DNA of 44,589 nucleotides. Origin: Oceanospirillaceae bacterium (GTDB lineage Bacteria > Pseudomonadota > Gammaproteobacteria > Pseudomonadales > Oceanobacteraceae). The stretch covers positions 17,892 to 62,480 of the forward strand of contig PBNY01000011.1 of NCBI GenBank assembly GCA_002723385.1. The letters are read 5' to 3'. Shown here piece after piece: positions 33,712-40,827 of this stretch (its first letter is position 1; every line of letters starts with the position of its first letter). The translations under genes and the position numbers were made by a program. A model generated the notes under the pieces. It saw only the letters and a program-made list of their open reading frames with translations, was not told the origin of the DNA and did no database searches.

Positions 33712-34093
33712 CGCATTTGGGCGACTCTCTGGTGAACAAGCCGGGGTAAAGCTCCGGCGGTTTTCCTGACACTCCAAAGCCCGCTGATGATTTGATGATA
33801 ACTGGTCGACTTTCTGACAGATTGCTCGCTCGACCGGTGTGTAAACCCCTCTCTCGATGCCACTGTCAAATTCACTGCACTGGCACAATGACTACGCTCC
33901 CCCTGCTGTTTTGTCCCTCTATTTGGGTTTGTCTGTTTTCCTGACTCGTCCAATTGAAGACGAATTGCGTTTTATTTCGACTCGTCAGCCTTGAATCTTT
34001 ACTCGAGGCTTTAATAATGGCGGCTTGTCAAAGCTGACATTTGCCCCAACATGATTGGCTTATGCTGATGCCATCCCATTCAGGAAAACTGCT
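33712..34093. other. Intergenic region before bolA
   Basis: No gene is seen in these 382 bases. They include the hairpin at 33740-33764 and a direct repeat GACTCGTC at 33943-33950 and 33979-33986. A 127-codon antisense frame here has no ribosome site and no recognisable domain. Confidence 0.4.
33740..33764 (+). terminator. Terminator-like hairpin
   Basis: GCCGG and CCGGC close a hairpin with a GG/GC inner part and a TAAA loop, followed by GGTTTT. It is 29 bases after the small basic protein gene. Confidence 0.6.
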
Positions 34094-34390
34094 ATGAACA
34101 CCGAAACCCAAATCCGGGAAAAACTTGTTTCGCTCAATGCTGCTCACGTTGAGATTATCAATGAAAGCCACATGCACGCTGGCCCGGCAACAGACTCGCA
34201 CTTCAAGCTGATTCTGGTCTCAGAGGCGTTTGAGGGACGCAGGGCGGTGCAGCGACATCAGCAGGTGTATGGTCTTTTGAAGCAGGAACTGGACGGGCCG
34301 GTTCACGCTTTGGCGCTGCATTTATACACTCCGGCAGAATGGCAGGAGGCTGAAGTTCCTGCGTCTCCGAGCTGTCAGGGTAAACACTAA
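34094..34390 (+). CDS. bolA: BolA-family protein
   Basis: This 98-aa protein of the class II KH-like BolA fold partners monothiol glutaredoxins in Fe-S cluster handling and acts as a morphogene in E. coli. It has the region IREKLVSLNAAHVEIINESHMH with the conserved histidine, SHFKLILVSEAFEGRRAVQRHQQVY with the invariant histidine, and the end PASPSCQGKH, typical of BolA itself rather than IbaG. AGGA lies 9 bases before the ATG at 34094; a longer frame from 34055 lacks support. Confidence 0.92.
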   Translation: MNTETQIREKLVSLNAAHVEIINESHMHAGPATDSHFKLILVSEAFEGRRAVQRHQQVYGLLKQELDGPVHALALHLYTPAEWQEAEVPASPSCQGKH

Positions 34391-34429
34391 CTAAGTCATT
34401 GAAACATTTATGGATTTTATTTGAGTCAC

Positions 34430-34463
34430 ATGTCATTGAAGTGTCATTAAATATTCATAGAAT
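34430..34463 (+). promoter_or_regulatory. Pho box and -10 of the PstS-OmpA gene
   Basis: ATGTCATTGAAGTGTCAT (34430-34447) holds two TGTCAT half-sites in 11-bp register, and a third weaker unit (ATTCAT) follows at the same spacing. The -10-like TAGAAT (34458-34463) lies 10 bases downstream, exactly as in PhoB-activated promoters. Confidence 0.85.
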
Positions 34464-34495
34464 CGCGCCCGAATTTCCCTTACGAAGCTTGGACT

Positions 34496-35857
34496 ATGAC
34501 ATCACTACGCGCTTTCTCTATTTTGCTCGTGACACTGCTGTTCTCCGTTGTCCACGCTGAGCAGCTTGATCCTTTCACCGACCTGGAAATCGACGGCCAA
34601 ATGCGTCTGTTCGATATCCAGGGGTCTAACACCATTGGTGCTGCCATGGCTCCTGCTCTGGTAGCTGAGTACATGAAGGCCAAAGGTGCAACTGACGTCA
34701 AGGTTGAGTCAGCTGGCGTTGAGAACGAAAAACTCGTCACTGGATACATCCAATCTACTCGCACTCGTTTGTCTGTTGGTATCGCAGCTCATGGTTCCGG
34801 AACCGGGTTCAAGGGACTATTGAACAGCGACGCCGATATTGCGGCGGCGTCTCGCCCGGTCAAGGACAAGGAAGCCAAAATGCTGCGCCGCGTTGCAGAT
34901 ATGCGTAGCCCGGACAGCGAGCATATCGTGGGTATCGATGGTCTGGCCATTATCGTTAACAAAACCAACCCGGTTAGCGAACTGAGTGTCGATGAAATTG
35001 CTGAGATTTTCTCTGGTGGTTACACCGACTGGTCAGAACTCGGTGGTCGCCCTGGACCGATCAAGGTATACGCTCGTGACAGCAACTCAGGTACCTGGGA
35101 CAGCTTCAAGGGCATGGTGCTGGGTAAAGCATACAAGCTGCTGGACAGCGCAGAGCGTTTCGAATCGAACGATCAGTTGTCGGCGAGCGTTTCTGCAGAT
35201 CCAAACGGCATTGGTTTCGTGGGTCTGGCGTCAGTAAACGAATCCAAACTGGTGGCGGTTTCCGATGGCAGCGCCAAGGCTCTGAAGCCAAACAAGCTGA
35301 CTGTCGCTACTGAAGATTACGCCCTGTCACGTCGTTTGTTCCTTTATACCGATGACGAGATTCGCAACCCATACGCTGCTGAGTTCATCCAGTTCGCCCT
35401 GGCAGACAATGGCCAGCAGGTGGTGGCCGATGCCGGTTTTATCTCTCAGGAACTGAAGGCGGTTATGCCGGAGTTTTACGCCGATCTGCCGGATGATTTT
35501 CGCGCCCTGACCGATCAGGCGCGTCGCTTGACCATTAACTTCCGTTTCCAGCAGGGCAGCGCCAAGCTGGATAACAAGGCGTTGCGTGATATCGAGCGTC
35601 TGGTTGACTACCTGCAGCATCAGCGTACAGCCGAAGTGGTTCTGATTGGTTTTGGTGACAAGAAGCGTACCGAACGCCGCTCCAAGCTGTTGTCCAAACT
35701 GCGTGCTATGGCAGTACGTCGTGAGCTGGTTCGCAACGGCATCTATCCAAAAGAATCCGTTGGTTATGGCGAGTATCTTCCGGTTGCATCAGCCAACCGT
35801 GAGGAAGGCCGTATGAAGAACCGTCGTGTGGAAGTTTGGGTGAAAGACAACAGTTAA
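34496..35857 (+). CDS. PstS-like phosphate-binding protein fused to OmpA C-terminal domain
   Basis: This 453-aa exported protein has a signal peptide of about 21 residues ending VVHA. Residues about 35-300 are a PstS-type solute-binding domain: FDIQGSNTIGAAMAPAL, GSGTGFKGLLNSDADIAAASRPVKDKE, VIVNKTNPVSELSVDEIAEIFSGGYTDWSELGG and VYARDSNSGTWDSF. Residues about 340-450 are an OmpA-like peptidoglycan-binding domain (LTINFRFQQGSAKLDNKALRDIERLVDYL ... GYGEYLPVASANREEGRMKNRRVEVWV). It probably tethers phosphate capture to the cell wall. A Pho box lies upstream and a strong terminator downstream. Confidence 0.92.
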   Translation: MTSLRAFSILLVTLLFSVVHAEQLDPFTDLEIDGQMRLFDIQGSNTIGAAMAPALVAEYMKAKGATDVKVESAGVENEKLVTGYIQSTRTRLSVGIAAHGSGTGFKGLLNSDADIAAASRPVKDKEAKMLRRVADMRSPDSEHIVGIDGLAIIVNKTNPVSELSVDEIAEIFSGGYTDWSELGGRPGPIKVYARDSNSGTWDSFKGMVLGKAYKLLDSAERFESNDQLSASVSADPNGIGFVGLASVNESKLVAVSDGSAKALKPNKLTVATEDYALSRRLFLYTDDEIRNPYAAEFIQFALADNGQQVVADAGFISQELKAVMPEFYADLPDDFRALTDQARRLTINFRFQQGSAKLDNKALRDIERLVDYLQHQRTAEVVLIGFGDKKRTERRSKLLSKLRAMAVRRELVRNGIYPKESVGYGEYLPVASANREEGRMKNRRVEVWVKDNS

Positions 35858-35881
35858 GCTTGCTGTTGTTTCTTTCGGATC

Positions 35882-35915
35882 AAAAAAGCCGATCTTTTCA
35901 GGATCGGCTTTTTTT
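35882..35915. terminator. Rho-independent terminator after the PstS-OmpA gene
   Basis: GCCGATC (35888-35894) and GATCGGC (35902-35908) pair around TTTTCAG, followed by seven T residues and preceded by six A residues. It probably also ends the converging YgfB/YecA-family transcript. Confidence 0.93.
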
Positions 35916-35941
35916 GTTCTGCGCTCTGGAACAGACCCCAA

Positions 35942-36517
35942 TCAGCTCTGTGCGTGGAAATAGAGATACAGATCGATCACAGCCGTCGGGATGCCACCGC
36001 ACACCTGATTGGACAGATTGATGTCGTCATCAATGTCGGCCATGCCTTCTTCGTCGGCGAACAGACCACTGGTGTACATGACAGAGAACAGGGCTTCAGC
36101 CACGCGCTCTTCGTCACGGGCGTACCAGTCTTCTTCATGCAGCATCACCCCGGTCACAAACCCGATGGCCCAGCTCTCAACGGGTGGCTCTTCGTCTTCA
36201 TCGACCAGAGTCAGCTCTGCGGGAACCGGAAAGTCAGCGCCTGAATCCAGCCATGCCTGGATTTCCTTGCTCAGTTTTTGCAGCAACTCGGTCAGCTGTT
36301 GCTGTTGTTCCTTGTTGAAGCCCGTTGTGTCGTCAAAAGCACATCCAAGAACTTCTTCCATATCCAGAGGTTTGGGGCCGATCAGAAAAGCCGTCATCAG
36401 GCCGTGGATAGCGAAGAAATCAAAACTGTCCTGCCGTTCGGCTTCTTCTTCCAGCAGAATCCCCAGAGTTTCCAGTTCTTCTTCGGTCAGTGCGGGGATA
36501 CTATTGAGGTCGGTCAT
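35942..36517 (-). CDS. UPF0149 (YgfB/YecA) family protein
   Basis: This 191-aa acidic helical protein contains the UPF0149 pattern FDFFAIHGLMTAFLIGPKPLDMEEVLGCAF and SWAIGFVTGVMLHEEDWYA. The SEC-C zinc motif found at the end of some YecA proteins is absent. The function of the family is largely unknown. AGGAG lies 8-9 bases before the ATG. Confidence 0.85.
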   Translation of the reverse strand: MTDLNSIPALTEEELETLGILLEEEAERQDSFDFFAIHGLMTAFLIGPKPLDMEEVLGCAFDDTTGFNKEQQQQLTELLQKLSKEIQAWLDSGADFPVPAELTLVDEDEEPPVESWAIGFVTGVMLHEEDWYARDEERVAEALFSVMYTSGLFADEEGMADIDDDINLSNQVCGGIPTAVIDLYLYFHAQS

Positions 36518-36660
36518 ACTGAGGCTCCTGAATGCGCTGGGCTGCCTGAAAAGGAGGCCATGCTACCACATAGTCGGATGTTCGGCGGTGACCAGTTTTC
36601 TGATGTAAGACTGCCGATTGAAAAGCGGTTTTATTGCGAAAGAGAGTTCAACACCAATCC

Positions 36661-37359
36661 ATGAAAGCATTTCAGCAGGCTTTTGAACTGGAAGTCGACG
36701 GCCAGATGGTCTCGGTGGACATGAAAATGATGCGTCGCAAAAGCATGCGTCTGAGCGTTACGGAACAGGGCGTGATCGACCTGCGTGTTCCTGTGGATGC
36801 GGGCAAGGCCGATGTCCTTCGTTTTCTGCAAAAACACGATGACTGGTTGATAGAGCGCTTGCGTCATCATCGCCAGCGACAGGATCGTCACCTTCTGGAA
36901 TTTCAGCATCTTGGCCAGTCATTGCCGCTGATTCGGTCAGACTCAATACGCCGACTGGAAGTGATGGAAGATCGGGTGCGGGTGCCATCAAACTGGAATG
37001 ACGAGCAAGTGCTGAATGCGCTGGACAAATGGCGTCGGGTATTCGCGAGGGAAGAGTTTTCGCGCCAGATTGATCTCTGGTGGCCTCTGTTCAGTCAGTT
37101 TGCTCCGGCGAAACCTACTCTCAGAGTAAAAAAGATGCGAACCCGGTGGGGGAGTCTGTCAACTCGGGGATACATCAATCTCAATATGGCTTTGACCCAG
37201 ATGCCTGGTGAATTAATCGAGTTGGTGGTTGTTCATGAGTTGTGTCATCTCAAACACATGGACCACGGCAAAGGCTTCCAGGCGTTGATGAGTCAGGCGT
37301 TGCCGGATTGGCGTGCCAGGGAGAAACAATTGGAGGAGCACGCCAGGCGCTTGCTGTGA
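36661..37359 (+). CDS. YgjP-like zinc metallopeptidase
   Basis: This 232-aa protein of the YgjP/DUF45 family has the gluzincin motif VVHELCHLKHMDHGKGF (HExxH plus a third histidine) near the C-terminus, preceded by RTRWGSLSTRGYINLNMALTQMP, diagnostic of the family. N-terminal VDMKMMRRKSMRLSV also fits. ATG at 36661 is used; a TTG at 36634 in the same frame is possible, and neither has a good ribosome site. Substrate unknown. Confidence 0.85.
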   Translation: MKAFQQAFELEVDGQMVSVDMKMMRRKSMRLSVTEQGVIDLRVPVDAGKADVLRFLQKHDDWLIERLRHHRQRQDRHLLEFQHLGQSLPLIRSDSIRRLEVMEDRVRVPSNWNDEQVLNALDKWRRVFAREEFSRQIDLWWPLFSQFAPAKPTLRVKKMRTRWGSLSTRGYINLNMALTQMPGELIELVVVHELCHLKHMDHGKGFQALMSQALPDWRAREKQLEEHARRLL

Positions 37360-37386
37360 AGCTGGACACTCTTCATAGCTCGTTCT

Positions 37387-37995
37387 CTAGCTCTGCAAAC
37401 GCTGATAGGCCGCCAGCAGTGCCTGAAAGTGCTCCACATCACCGCCGCGATCAGGATGATGCCGCATGGCCAGGCGTCGATACTGGCGGCGAATATCCGC
37501 TTCGGAAGCTGGATCAACCAGCTCCAGCAGCTTCAAATCGGCCTTGCGCTGATCCGGCGTCAGAACCTGTTGCCAAACACCGCGCAAGAGCTTGTCGACC
37601 GTCTCGCGATCCGTACTCAGATGAGATAAATCGAGGTAGTAGCGCGCCAGCGGATCCGATGCGCAAACCTGCTGGTTGTCGGTTGCATGAGTGGAGTCCC
37701 AGGGAAACAGCTGGATCTCCAGAGCTTCGATCTTGAGCCATCCGGCTTCCTTGCCCAACCAGTGTAGCCTCAAACGATACAGGCAATGCATCACCAGAAA
37801 GTGGCAACGAAACAGTGTCAGGGAATCACGCAGAGCGTTCGGCTGGAATACGCCCGGCTCAGGCTGCTTCAACCAGGCAATCAGGTCGTACTCTGTGTAG
37901 CAGTCACCATCCAGCAGCTTGCTGGCCAGCAATTGTTGCAAGGTATCGAGAGTTTCGTCTGGTGGAGACAGGTCATCAAGATTGAGATTCAGCAT
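37387..37995 (-). CDS. DnaJ-related protein with C-terminal J domain
   Basis: This 202-aa protein has an N-terminal region (about 1-130: LLASKLLDGDCYTEYDLIAWL, FRCHFLVMHCLYRLR) matching the DNAJ-related domain, and a C-terminal J domain with the essential HPD in RRLAMRHHPDRGGD. It likely acts as a specialised co-chaperone recruiting DnaK. It lies in a convergent arrangement with the YgjP-like gene, 27 bases away. Confidence 0.88.
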   Translation of the reverse strand: MLNLNLDDLSPPDETLDTLQQLLASKLLDGDCYTEYDLIAWLKQPEPGVFQPNALRDSLTLFRCHFLVMHCLYRLRLHWLGKEAGWLKIEALEIQLFPWDSTHATDNQQVCASDPLARYYLDLSHLSTDRETVDKLLRGVWQQVLTPDQRKADLKLLELVDPASEADIRRQYRRLAMRHHPDRGGDVEHFQALLAAYQRLQS

Positions 37996-38029
37996 GTCGA
38001 CACGGTACCACAGTTGGTGTCAATTGAGT

Positions 38030-38296
38030 TCAGGGGCGCTCGGGATCAGTGTCTTCGATGAGCTGGCGGGCAAATGCGGGAAGTTTGGTCTTGATTCGGT
38101 TCAGCTTACCTGAAAATTCACGATAGCGACGGCGTACGGAAGTCAGGTAGTCCCGAACCCGGGGAACAGAACTGGCCAGCAGCGACAGCCCGATGATGAT
38201 CATGATAATACCAAAGGGAATCGGCAAAGGAGTTACGATAATACCGCCGACCACCAAAATGGCACCGGAGACAGCTTTGGCGCTGCGTTTGATCAT
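38030..38296 (-). CDS. PGPGW-like small membrane protein
   Basis: This 88-aa protein has two close hydrophobic segments (AVSGAILVVGGIIVTPLP and FGIIMIIIGLSLLASSVP) and a basic C-terminal tail (YLTSVRRRYREFSGKLNRIKTK). The PLPIPFG turn takes the place of the PGPG of the PGPGW family. Function unknown. It is separated from the DnaJ-related gene by 34 bases and reads in the same direction. Confidence 0.65.
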   Translation of the reverse strand: MIKRSAKAVSGAILVVGGIIVTPLPIPFGIIMIIIGLSLLASSVPRVRDYLTSVRRRYREFSGKLNRIKTKLPAFARQLIEDTDPERP

Positions 38297-38433
38297 GTAG
38301 TTTCAGCCGTCAGATTCTCAAACGTGTAACGTTGTCATGGACATATTGCGTACGTATGAATCTCCGTATTCATCTTTGGTTTAAGATCAAGGTTTGACGA
38401 AATAGTTACGTAATTTTATGTATCCAGGTAAAC

Positions 38434-38640
38434 ATGACCATTCCCAGCAAAGAAAAGAAACCCCTTCCTAAACGCAGCCTGTTGATTACTCCAGAAGGTG
38501 AGCAGGCCTTGCGGCGTGAATACGACTTCCTGTGGCGTCAGGAAAGACCGCGTGTGACGCAGGAGGTGTCGGACGCGGCCAAGCTGGGTGATCGTTCCGA
38601 GAACGCGGAGATTGTGAAAGAACCCCTAATTTCATACTAA
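38434..38640 (+). pseudogene. greB: 5' fragment of greB, interrupted by the defence island
   Basis: The first 59 codons match GreB, the transcript cleavage factor: LLITPEGEQALRREYDFLWRQERPRVTQEVSDAAKLGDRSENAE, here quoted in overlapping parts as ITPEGEQALRREYDFLW and AAKLGDRSENAE. Homology stops after codon 59 (38610). Nine unrelated residues (IVKEPLISY) and a stop follow, so the rest of the coiled coil and the whole C-terminal domain are missing. The catalytic acidic loop (D, E of GDRSENA) is kept, but the fragment cannot be a functional GreB. The remainder may lie beyond the island. Confidence 0.88.
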
Positions 38641-38670
38641 AAGCTCTGAAGCCCTTACGGATTGGGGATC

Positions 38671-38706
38671 TGAAATAGTACAGCTACTAATTCTTATACT
38701 ATTTCA
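38671..38706. repeat. 10-bp inverted repeat near the island boundary
   Basis: TGAAATAGTA (38671-38680) and TACTATTTCA (38697-38706) are perfect inverse copies with a 16-base spacer, 61 bases inside the greB junction. A T-run follows (TGGTTTTTTT), so it could be a terminator. A recombinase arm site is an alternative. Confidence 0.5.
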
Positions 38707-38832
38707 TGGTTTTTTTGGAATGAAAATCATAGGGCTCCTCCGGTAAGGCTTTTGAGTGCGTTGAATTGCCAAGTGCTTAAGGGGATGTCAGATGTGGTAA
38801 TGAATGGAGTTGCGTTTTCTAAATAATTTTGT

Positions 38833-38850
38833 GAAGGGGAAGTCCCCTTC
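38833..38850 (-). terminator. Hairpin terminator of the island's first gene
   Basis: GAAGGGGA and TCCCCTTC form an 8-bp inverted repeat with a 2-base centre, 24 bases beyond the stop codon at 38875 on the minus strand. The following minus-strand bases (ACAAAATTATTT) are A/T-rich but not a clean U-tract. Confidence 0.5.
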
Positions 38851-38874
38851 ATGCGTTTTATGTAGGATTCTATA

Positions 38875-40110
38875 CTACTGTTCGTAATAGATTTCGATTG
38901 ATTGATACCATTCTGCTAGAATATCCTGTGGCGTTAGTTGGTTCCAATCGAAGCGATTGTACAGGAATATTTCGCAAAAGAGTGCTTCAAATGATGTGGT
39001 ATGTAGCCACGAATTTATAGGGGGGTTGCCAAGAATTTCATTGTTGCTGCGTTCGATATAATTAATGAAGTTTGATAAAGTTTTAGTGAATTGGTGGATT
39101 TTATAAAATGCATTAATTTCATATGTGTGGTTTCTGACTATCGATTTCTCTGCGGCCCATTTCATGGCTACGACTGCCTTCTCTGGTGGGTAGTTCTTTG
39201 AGAGGTGAGATAGTATGGCGCTAAGCTGCTTTGTGTTTGCAATTTTAATTTTATATTCTTTGCATATGTAGGGTATCGCATCGTAGAGTTTTTTTAATTG
39301 AATGTCATGTATTATTTTTCTGAATTCTTCCAGCTCCTCTGTTGTTGGTGGGGTTGATATTAATCTTTCATATATTTTAAGTTTTATTTCTTCTGGTTGT
39401 GTTTTTTCTGATTTTGATATTTCATTCAAATAGACTCCTGTGGAATAATCTACATACCTGTAGTCAATGTTTTCAGGTACCTGAGAGATGACTACTATTG
39501 CCTGTGCCTCTTCGAGAGATTGCGTTATGCGGTGATCATGGCTTTCTATTCCGGTTATATTTAGGTGATTGTTGTAGGATAGGATAGGCCAGTCTGAGTA
39601 ATATGGTTTTTCGGTCGAAAGTAGCAAAGAGAATGACAAAATAGAATTTAGATTTTTAATATATTCTGAAGGCTGGAATTTCTGCTTCATGAATTGATCG
39701 AGATTTTTTCTATTTTCCTCCAATTTTTTTATTCGTTCCTTACACACGCAGCTGGGACAAATGAGTTTCTCGTTGTTCATTAGGCGCGATTTAAATTCGC
39801 CTCTGTTTTGAGCTGGAGTTTTTTCATGGCAGGAGGTGCACGTAAATCCTGGATAATTCAACAGAACATATGTTTTTTTCAATAATGTGGAGAGGGATCT
39901 CGAGTTGGGATTTTCTTGACACATCTTGGTCAGTGTGCTGAACGAATACTGAAATTCGGTTGGTGCATTCTCGTTTCGCTCCCAGAGCATGTGGATCAAT
40001 TCTACTTCTTCGGCGTTTACAGAGCCGTCAATGCAAATCAAGATGTGTACTCCACTTTTATCTTCATGGTTTATGATGCAATTTTTTGATCTTATTGTTT
40101 CTTGCATCAT
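38875..40110 (-). CDS. Unknown AT-rich island protein with zinc-ribbon motif
   Basis: I do not recognise this 411-aa protein. Around residues 90-125 there are two CxxC-type pairs (CTSC ... CPSCVC) about 27 residues apart, consistent with a zinc ribbon, followed by a charged coiled region (CKERIKKLEENRKNLDQF). The C-terminal half is helical (AILSHLSKNYPPEKAVVAMKWAAEKS). No catalytic motif is seen. Base composition is far more AT-rich than the chromosome, indicating transfer. ATG at 40110 is used; a TTG at 40116 is possible. It reads away from the restriction genes, so it is a separate unit. Confidence 0.65.
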   Translation of the reverse strand: MMQETIRSKNCIINHEDKSGVHILICIDGSVNAEEVELIHMLWERNENAPTEFQYSFSTLTKMCQENPNSRSLSTLLKKTYVLLNYPGFTCTSCHEKTPAQNRGEFKSRLMNNEKLICPSCVCKERIKKLEENRKNLDQFMKQKFQPSEYIKNLNSILSFSLLLSTEKPYYSDWPILSYNNHLNITGIESHDHRITQSLEEAQAIVVISQVPENIDYRYVDYSTGVYLNEISKSEKTQPEEIKLKIYERLISTPPTTEELEEFRKIIHDIQLKKLYDAIPYICKEYKIKIANTKQLSAILSHLSKNYPPEKAVVAMKWAAEKSIVRNHTYEINAFYKIHQFTKTLSNFINYIERSNNEILGNPPINSWLHTTSFEALFCEIFLYNRFDWNQLTPQDILAEWYQSIEIYYEQ

Positions 40111-40180
40111 AGTCAATGGTGTTTTTTATCGGGTTTGATGCTAGGCTCGGAATATGGCTTAACAACCGAATCAGTAGTTC

Positions 40181-40774
40181 ATGAAACTAAAGAGCATTGC
40201 TGCAGTAAGCGGCGGCTATCCATTCCGAGGGAAAATTCCTGAATCTGTTGGCTCATCTGTGGTCGCAGTTCAGATGAAGGACATTTCGCTTATGGAGGGT
40301 GTTAGGTGGGAGGAATGTGTTGAAACACGTTTAACCGGGAAGCGAGAGCCGGTCTATCTCAAGGAGGGGGATATTCTGGTGGCGGCAAGAGGAGGTCACA
40401 ACTATGCCATCCTGGTGGACGATGCAGCGACTGAGCTTGGCAAGAAAGCAGTTGCTTCCCCCCATTTTTTTGTTGTATCCATTAAGTGCGACACTGTAAT
40501 ACCAGAGTTTTTGACCTGGCTTCTGAATCAGATTCCTGTTCAGCGATACTTTGAACAGAATGCCGAAGGAACACTTACAAAGAGCATACGTCGCAATATC
40601 ATGGAAGATACACCTGTAGTACTCCCTCCAGTCAATCAGCAGCGAGCGATCATAGCCGTTGCTGGCATATTGCGTGAAGAGCAAATGCTTGCACAAAAAC
40701 TGATCGATAATGGCAGATTTTTGAGTGGCAAGATTGCTGTTGACTTGTACGCATCTCATTGTAACAAAAAGTAA
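40181..40774 (+). CDS. HsdS-like protein with a single target-recognition domain
   Basis: The 197-aa product looks like half of a type I specificity subunit: a target-recognition domain (SGGYPFRGKIPESVGSSVV ... VYLKEGDILVAARGG) followed by one conserved helical repeat (VVLPPVNQQRAIIAVAGILREEQMLAQKL). Two such halves could dimerise to mimic a full HsdS. It stands before hsdM with 53 bases between and a different base composition. The start codon lacks a clear ribosome site. Confidence 0.75.
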   Translation: MKLKSIAAVSGGYPFRGKIPESVGSSVVAVQMKDISLMEGVRWEECVETRLTGKREPVYLKEGDILVAARGGHNYAILVDDAATELGKKAVASPHFFVVSIKCDTVIPEFLTWLLNQIPVQRYFEQNAEGTLTKSIRRNIMEDTPVVLPPVNQQRAIIAVAGILREEQMLAQKLIDNGRFLSGKIAVDLYASHCNKK

Positions 40775-40827
40775 ATGCAACCTGGCCCAGCGTTCTGACC
40801 AGGGCTAGAACAATTTGAATGTAAGAG

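Noticed and set aside
36009..36608. A 199-codon Ser-rich plus-strand frame
   Set aside because: Antisense to the UPF0149 gene; the serine runs arise from the complementary Glu/Asp codons.
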